IMG/VR virus record: IMGVR_UViG_3300005841_000035
Location: 1-64,000 of that record
Origin: a virus
DNA: 64,000 nt
Direction: 5' to 3' (one strand)
The notes under the pieces are model-generated. The model saw nothing but the letters and a program-made list of their open reading frames with translations. It ran no database searches and was not told where the DNA came from. The translations under genes and the position numbers were made by a program. The first letter of the stretch is position 1, and every line of letters starts with the position of its first letter. Below, piece after piece: positions 59,701 through 64,000 of this stretch.

Positions 59701-62700
59701 GGACCTTAACACCTATTGGGATAACCAGGACCGCGGCTTCCGTGGCGGCGGCGAGAAGCTCGTGCGGCCTGCCGAAGAACTGGGAGCGTCGATTCCAGCC
59801 GAGCAGGGCGAAGGCGTTTCGCTGGGCACTGCAAAAGAGCAGTGGCTCAATCTTCTCCAAGGCAAGGAGACCGGGCCACCGGTCACCGCGCGCGCTGGAA
59901 AGGGTCTGCCGGCCAACATCAAGGCGCAGGAGATTCGCGCGGCCCAGGGGCTGGAAAGCGAACGCATCGCCGGCGGCGTGAACATTCCCGTTTACCCGGA
60001 GAAGGTCACCAAGGGCCGCGGCGCTGTCGAGGTCAAGGAAACCAATCCTCTGCGTAATCGATTACGCGCTGCCGGCATGCCGGTGGGAGACCTGCACACT
60101 GTTGTCGAGCGGCTCAACGCCACTGACTTGATTGGCGCCGAACGCCGGCCTGAACTCACGGGCCGCGGTGGCTCGACCGACATCACCCGCGCCGGGTTCC
60201 TCACGGAGAAGCCCGTGAACGAAACCATCAGCGACGTGGTCAAAGCGTCCCCCGAAGAATGGCAACAATTTTTCGGCCCCAAGGGAACGCTTACCGGAAC
60301 GGCTTTTGAGCTGGGTCTCGGGTTGAAAAATCCTGCGGACCTTCGCGCGCTCATGGATGCCCAGGAGGCCGCGGCCAAGACCGCCCAGGCGTCGATGGCC
60401 GAAGTGCGTGCTGGAAACTTCGACGCTCTGGACCGTGCGTCCGCCGACGCCACCAAGGCACAATTTTTCCGCGAAGCGGTCGAGGCCGCTACGGATACGG
60501 GCTCCGCTGCCGGCCCCGCCGGTTGGCGCCGCATGCGTCCGGAAAGCAAACCGCCCTTTGCCACGCCTGAGTCTCGCAAGGGATTCCTGACGGAAGAAAA
60601 ACCGAGCGAAGGACCGGACCCAATCGTTACGGCGTCCATCCGCACGAAGGGCGGGCAGGTGTTCACCGGCTCGTGGCACGGGGACGCGCTCGACCACTTT
60701 TACGAAGCGGCGCGCAAGGGCGAGGTCAAAGACTTGCCCGAAGGCGTGAACCTGACGGACCCAGACCCCTCAGGTTTGTATTCGTCCGGGTATCTGACCG
60801 ACGGATTCAATACAAAATCCAAGAAGTTTTTAGACCGCGCCCAGGCGCTGGAGCACTCCGTCAAAATCGGCCAGTTTGAACCTGCGGAGCGCGGCAACGT
60901 CGCGCGCACGGGTGAACTCGAGGCGAATGAGTTTGAAGGACGCCGGGGATTCCTGTCCCAGGAGAAAATGAAGGACGCTCTCGAAGCCGTCAAGAGCGGC
61001 GAGAAGTTTGGCGAGACTTTTGAGCCAGACGGGTCGGTCGCGGACATTGCCGGCAAGCCGCTGCACATCGTCACGCTCGCCAGCAAGAACATTCCGCGTG
61101 ACCAACTGTCCGCGGAGCGGGTCGCTGCGGTGGTGAAATACTATCAGGGCGTTTTGGAAGGCGTGCCGGAAGCCAAAATCGGCGTGTTCAATCTGGAGAC
61201 CAAAGGTCCGAATGGCGAGCCGATGACCTCGATTGACCTGAACGTGGCCGTGGACAAAAAGCACAGCAAGAACACGCTCGCGTTCGCCGAAAAAAATAAC
61301 CAGGAAGCCGTTTGGGATGCCGAGGCCGGCGAAGTTGTGGACACGGGTGGCTCCGGACACACGCCCTTGCGAAGCCCTCAGGACACCCTGAAGGCCGCAC
61401 GCAAACTTGTCGAAGGAAAGATGCCGGACTTCGTCAAGGAGAAGGGTCCGAGTCTTTTGCAGCGGGTGATGCAGCGCGAGCCAGAACGAATGGAAGTGCG
61501 CGAGGCCGCGCGTGAAGAGGTCCGGCGCAATGAGCAAGAGCGCGAGGATTGGAACCGCAGCGAACAGCAGTCCTTGTCTGAGCAACGCGGCGGTTACCTG
61601 ACCAAGGAAGAAGCCAAGGTCGCTAACGTCACGCAGAAAAAGAAACCCGGCACTCCGGAATACAACGACTACGTCACGAACAAAATCGAGAAGTCCAAAG
61701 CTTTTCCTGAGGCACACCAGTTGGAATTCCAGAAGGACGAGAAGGGGAACTACATGGCCCAGTGGGACGGTGAGCCCCTTCCTGTCAATCGGCCCTACGA
61801 CCTGTTCAACTCGGACCTCGCAAAGAGAGCCGGCTCGAAAGAGGCGTATCGCAAGGCGCTGGCCGACAAAATCGACGCCGCGTATGAAGAGGCGAAGAAG
61901 AACCCCGACGTGCATGCTGGGGAGACTTGGTATTCTGAGTATCGCCAGAAGGCCCAGAAACTTTTGGGCGATGACATGCAGCTTTTTGCTGAGTTATTGG
62001 GCGCCACCTCACCGCAACAGTTGGTCGGTCCGAACTTCAAGGACGCGCTCGCCGCCTACAACGAATTCAAGAAGGGTTCTTATGACGCGATGCTGCGGAA
62101 ATATCAGGAAGGCAAGCAGAAGTTTGCCGCCGGCGACATTTCCGATTACATGGAGACCAAGCTGCGCGAGAAACAAGAACGCCTAGTCGCGAAGCGGGAC
62201 GCGGGCAAGCTCACCGAGGCCGAATTCGCTGCGCAAGAGGCCAAGAACAAAAAGAAGGGCATCGCCGAGCCCAGCCTCCGGGAATATTTGGGTTGGTGGC
62301 AGGAGTCCAACAACCTTATCCCGACGAAGTCCACCGGGAAAAAGTTCGGCATGAACTCGCGCGCAGTTTTGCGCGTGCTGGACCGCTCGTGGTTGCAAAG
62401 CGTCGAGGGACCCAAGACGCCGAACTTCACCGGCAACCTTTCGGGTGCGTCTTTTAAGGCGACCATCGACGTGTGGGCGATGCGGTTGCTGCATCGCCTG
62501 TCCAACGAACAATCCGGCAAGCCGTGGCGCATTCAGTCCGCCAACGAGACCGGTATCGCGGACCCGGAGTTTTTCTTTGGCCAGGACGCCATGCAGGACG
62601 TCGCCGACAAGCACGGCATCCAGGCGGACGCGTTGCAGGCCATCCTGTGGTTCGCTGAAAAAGACCATTACGAGAAGCAGGGCTGGATTAAGTCCGCCGG

Positions 62701-62836
62701 CAAGGAGAAGTCCGACTACAATTCGCTCATCGCGAAAACGACCAAGACCCCCGAGGGCCACCTCTCGCTCAAAGAGGTTGAAAAAAAGCCAAAGGGTGGT
62801 AGAGTCAAGCAATTAGTATTACCAGAAATGCCATGA
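56702..62836 (+). CDS. Giant ejected polyvalent protein with zincin domain, 2044 aa
   Basis: The largest gene. About residues 320-450 are Ala/Gly-rich amphipathic helix. At 645 HEVSHVLE is an HExxH zinc-protease site with an acidic downstream EFIADNW. Residues about 770-860 are Pro/Glu-rich. From 1164 to 1627 four copies of GFLTEEK-like motifs separate segments. The last 400 residues (NRPYDLFNSDLAKR, TPNFTGNLSGASFKATIDVWAMRLL) resemble large polyvalent proteins injected with phage DNA. Role: host takeover, transport or protection of entering DNA. Confidence 0.65.
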   Translation: MPVLEDIAKGEQFTDIPVNPAPVAVPGGTMVPSTDPRKLTPEALQAARDEMRKAFSAKGIPGPPLAPGEKPPAPADPFAAEQQADKFSGEQEVADPFKGQRQADALDERTPQDLARDPNFKIHDFIHANKDNIFSDPKRYQKALDTYREAQAEGVTLKKTVASVKKDTLPLLKDIVKSIPKRLENISDIAVAPLVDAVTEKFRGERLDPEKHAQWENMTEDAKEAAIAEAIAGTQTAVGSLQDMVRQGTRKLVGPAFEFGGKKDWRKISDDELKNELFKDIGWRETVEGLATGEGVKDLVDKGVELNPENIKLLSLTDPITLVATGVGLKGVTLGGRVIFTAVNDAGAQAALGYLGRAAGQAAAKGAAVAGRGAEVAGQVAGRAVSVPYLTAAGLASGNFFKALAAAGVGKAAAKVIEKGGQLLREVGEAGMAGGQSEGKQLLLGLENTTGAKVLNAAKTVGSVVKPPVVGALEGAAATAPLAFATDEPQGGILGVGAVGGAVHGTVRGVKGAVAEAGAKRYFDPGQITWEKTESPGYDNFSSMNAVHEQASANAPENARNMVNSLRETLRPFGRKLFLVDDAAYQKAIENDTVRANGGQPLTPEQAAAVAEEAKTRGISKIYMADDAGGGEMVTLVKAAEDAPHEVSHVLESVMAPDARKSLHDAVREAYSGDELQQLKEHYESQLNRKMTPDEVESEFIADNWANLLYNTSLESLGLPAPRRGFKQVLLDASLALGNALGVDMTAGRKTPGLDIKPSYSLRKRLVEASGDILSERENLAAQQATAPEVKPAVPEAKAEGPVEVKPAEPPSETKVQVPVESAQPEFNFEPPATPEAAPAAPPPAPAPVEGQPAVRSDKSAKRAEVTNTGVAMKWAEDKGNRAVVDTVNQAMDEKVGLRVEHSGAPTETFKPTEPEREAEIEAGRGLPPEMREQHSKEMRPTRWETMKSGEPQLIARSTDKVLANVDRAVQWAKKAGEEVPWETDASGALTQAGADQLLADLNTYWDNQDRGFRGGGEKLVRPAEELGASIPAEQGEGVSLGTAKEQWLNLLQGKETGPPVTARAGKGLPANIKAQEIRAAQGLESERIAGGVNIPVYPEKVTKGRGAVEVKETNPLRNRLRAAGMPVGDLHTVVERLNATDLIGAERRPELTGRGGSTDITRAGFLTEKPVNETISDVVKASPEEWQQFFGPKGTLTGTAFELGLGLKNPADLRALMDAQEAAAKTAQASMAEVRAGNFDALDRASADATKAQFFREAVEAATDTGSAAGPAGWRRMRPESKPPFATPESRKGFLTEEKPSEGPDPIVTASIRTKGGQVFTGSWHGDALDHFYEAARKGEVKDLPEGVNLTDPDPSGLYSSGYLTDGFNTKSKKFLDRAQALEHSVKIGQFEPAERGNVARTGELEANEFEGRRGFLSQEKMKDALEAVKSGEKFGETFEPDGSVADIAGKPLHIVTLASKNIPRDQLSAERVAAVVKYYQGVLEGVPEAKIGVFNLETKGPNGEPMTSIDLNVAVDKKHSKNTLAFAEKNNQEAVWDAEAGEVVDTGGSGHTPLRSPQDTLKAARKLVEGKMPDFVKEKGPSLLQRVMQREPERMEVREAAREEVRRNEQEREDWNRSEQQSLSEQRGGYLTKEEAKVANVTQKKKPGTPEYNDYVTNKIEKSKAFPEAHQLEFQKDEKGNYMAQWDGEPLPVNRPYDLFNSDLAKRAGSKEAYRKALADKIDAAYEEAKKNPDVHAGETWYSEYRQKAQKLLGDDMQLFAELLGATSPQQLVGPNFKDALAAYNEFKKGSYDAMLRKYQEGKQKFAAGDISDYMETKLREKQERLVAKRDAGKLTEAEFAAQEAKNKKKGIAEPSLREYLGWWQESNNLIPTKSTGKKFGMNSRAVLRVLDRSWLQSVEGPKTPNFTGNLSGASFKATIDVWAMRLLHRLSNEQSGKPWRIQSANETGIADPEFFFGQDAMQDVADKHGIQADALQAILWFAEKDHYEKQGWIKSAGKEKSDYNSLIAKTTKTPEGHLSLKEVEKKPKGGRVKQLVLPEMP

Positions 62837-62997
62837 AAGAATTGACCTTGGAAGACTTCAACCTCACCCCCGAGGAACTCTCCCGCCTTGTGGCGGGGGC
62901 GCAGCGCCACTTCCCCGTCCTTGACGAAGACAACGCCGAGCCGGAACCCGACGACGAAAACACCGTTAACAATTCCGATATTCGGCCCACCTCTTGA
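62833..62997 (+). CDS. Small acidic protein, 54 aa
   Basis: 54-codon ORF beginning MKELTLEDFNLTPEELSRLV, ATGA overlap with the giant gene. Acidic C-terminus. Function unknown. Confidence 0.5.
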   Translation: MKELTLEDFNLTPEELSRLVAGAQRHFPVLDEDNAEPEPDDENTVNNSDIRPTS

Positions 62998-63001
62998 ATA
63001 T

Positions 63002-63634
63002 ATGCCCGTGATGCCCAGTGACGTTCAACCGGTGGCCGATGCCGCCCCGGTTGCCCCGATTGACCCCCAGGCCGCGCCCGAGCCCGAAGAACTGCCAGCC
63101 GAGGCCGCGCTGCCCGAGGAAGTGCTCAAAATCCCCGCGATGGGCGCCCTTTTGCAGGGTTCCCCGCCGGCCACCTACGGGCCGCTCAAGTCGAAGATGC
63201 CTGAGATTCAGACGCTTTCCAAACACGCCCAGGACCTGAAGAACGCGGGCTTCGCGGCCTTCGAATCGGAGTCCATGCCGGGCAACTTTGTGCTTTTTAA
63301 CGGGTTAATCGTTAAGCCGGATGAGGTTATGCAAGCCGATAAGGCCGGCCAGCTCGATTCTGTGGCCGTTCCTTTTGAAAGTTTGGTCAAGTCGTTCGAC
63401 GGGGCCAAAAAGGGCGCCGAGGAAACCCCCGCGGAAGGGGCGCCGCCTTCTGAGGTTGCCCCAGGCGGGGCGATTGCACCTTCGGCGGCGTCTTCAGTGC
63501 CGGCGCTCCCTGCGAGCGCCCAGCGTCGAACCATGAGCGCGCGGGTTGCCAATTTGGTGCCGGGGAGTCCTACCAGCGGGCCAGCCCCAGGACGGGGCCG
63601 GGTTCTCAACGCTATTTCGAAGCCGGTGGTCTGA
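63002..63634 (+). CDS. Hypothetical Pro/Ala-rich protein, 210 aa
   Basis: Pro/Ala-rich and acidic N-terminus, a folded centre (FAAFESESMPGNFVLFNGLIVKPDEV) and a disordered end. Last rightward gene before a convergent transferase; likely a virion component. No ribosome site is seen. Confidence 0.55.
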   Translation: MPVMPSDVQPVADAAPVAPIDPQAAPEPEELPAEAALPEEVLKIPAMGALLQGSPPATYGPLKSKMPEIQTLSKHAQDLKNAGFAAFESESMPGNFVLFNGLIVKPDEVMQADKAGQLDSVAVPFESLVKSFDGAKKGAEETPAEGAPPSEVAPGGAIAPSAASSVPALPASAQRRTMSARVANLVPGSPTSGPAPGRGRVLNAISKPVV

Positions 63635-64000
63635 GGGTTTCCCAACCCTTAGCCCACAGGGTGTCCAGCCGCCTCAGGTAGGTCTCGTAGCGGGGCCGGA
63701 TGGCGTCCATCGAATACTTCTCGATTGCCCGGCAGCGGATGTTCCACCGGTCCAGGTTCTCCACCGCTTTGATGCCGTCCACGAAGTCCTGCAACATCCG
63801 GCACCGGTAACCCGTCACCCCGTGCTGGACCGTCTCCGTAAAGCCGCCCCAGTCGGTTGAGATGACCGGCGTCCCGCAAAGCTGAGCCTCGACCGCGACG
63901 CAATTAAACGGCTCGAGGTAGAGCGTCGGACAGAGCACAGCCTTGGCCTTGGACATGACCTCGTTCCGGGTTCTCCAGTCCACCGCTCCGAGGAACTCGT
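63612..64000 (-). CDS. Glycosyltransferase family 4, C-terminal part, start beyond the right edge
   Basis: About 129 residues visible, reading leftward into the window. EFLGAVDWRTRNEVMSKAKA, then CPTLYLEPFNCVAVEAQLCGTPVI and TDWGGFTETVQHGVTGYR are the GT4 nucleotide-sugar-binding signatures, including the E-x7-E type motif. The N-terminal half lies outside. Its stop overlaps the end of the rightward gene by 23 bases, so transcription converges here. Confidence 0.85.
   Translation of the reverse strand, partial: EFLGAVDWRTRNEVMSKAKAVLCPTLYLEPFNCVAVEAQLCGTPVISTDWGGFTETVQHGVTGYRCRMLQDFVDGIKAVENLDRWNIRCRAIEKYSMDAIRPRYETYLRRLDTLWAKGWETLRPPASK

Noticed and set aside
1-64000. tRNA genes, integration sites and lysogeny repressor genes
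   Set aside because: None could be recognised by eye on either strand. The serine recombinase is of small resolvase/invertase size, so lysogeny is not supported here.

Overview
The window is a 64 kb piece of a GC-rich tailed double-stranded DNA bacteriophage genome. No ribosomal or metabolic host genes are visible, and no tRNA, CRISPR array or insertion sequence was seen. The structural set (large terminase, portal, scaffold, major capsid, nozzle-like tail protein, large ejected internal proteins, no tape measure or sheath) points to a short-tailed (podovirus-like) phage. Family-level names come from recognisable motifs read by eye; no database search was run. The host cannot be named. Most genes lack a Shine-Dalgarno sequence and start just after a short AT-rich spacer or at an ATGA/GTGA/TAATG overlap, and many promoters end within a few bases of the start codon.

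Left part, bases 1 to about 22,200, minus strand: a dense replication and early module, nearly every gene overlapping the next by 1 to 25 bases. It holds a primase-helicase that runs off the left edge, a family A DNA polymerase split in two by a 56-residue membrane-protein gene, an SNF2-type helicase, a PD-(D/E)XK-type nuclease (DUF2800-like), a helix-hairpin-helix protein, a MazG-like protein, a fusion of a DUF4406-like domain with a dATP/dGTP pyrophosphohydrolase-like domain, a SprT-like metallopeptidase, a secreted papain/transglutaminase-fold protein, a membrane-anchored mini-collagen and many small unknown proteins, including a set of very small membrane proteins.

Junction, about 22,185 to 23,000: a 25 bp perfect inverted repeat around an AT-rich loop with a canonical promoter, a papain-like small protein, and a divergent promoter pair where transcription switches strand.

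Right part, about 23,000 to 63,634, plus strand: a TerS-like protein, small unknown genes, a serine recombinase next to a fibre-domain paralogue, large terminase, portal, scaffold, then a five-gene glycan cassette (three glycosyltransferase-like proteins, a sulfotransferase-like protein, GDP-fucose synthase), an HNH endonuclease, the major capsid protein, a possible holin, tail fibre, leucine-rich-repeat-like and collagen-like fibre proteins, nozzle and collar-like tail proteins, a GNAT acetyltransferase, and ejected proteins including one of 2,044 residues. The right edge carries the end of a convergent glycosyltransferase gene.

The strongest unifying observation is a promoter code. One bipartite element, TTNACA-N15-RCACT, occurs in two versions: RCACTGGTAAG mainly before replication genes and RCACTTCT mainly before structural genes. 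A third, sigma-70-like type (TTGACN-N17-hexamer) sits 5 to 7 bases before start codons in the left arm, implying leaderless mRNAs. Collagen-like Gly-X-Y repeats occur in early, scaffold and fibre proteins, next to a cassette that could glycosylate virion proteins.
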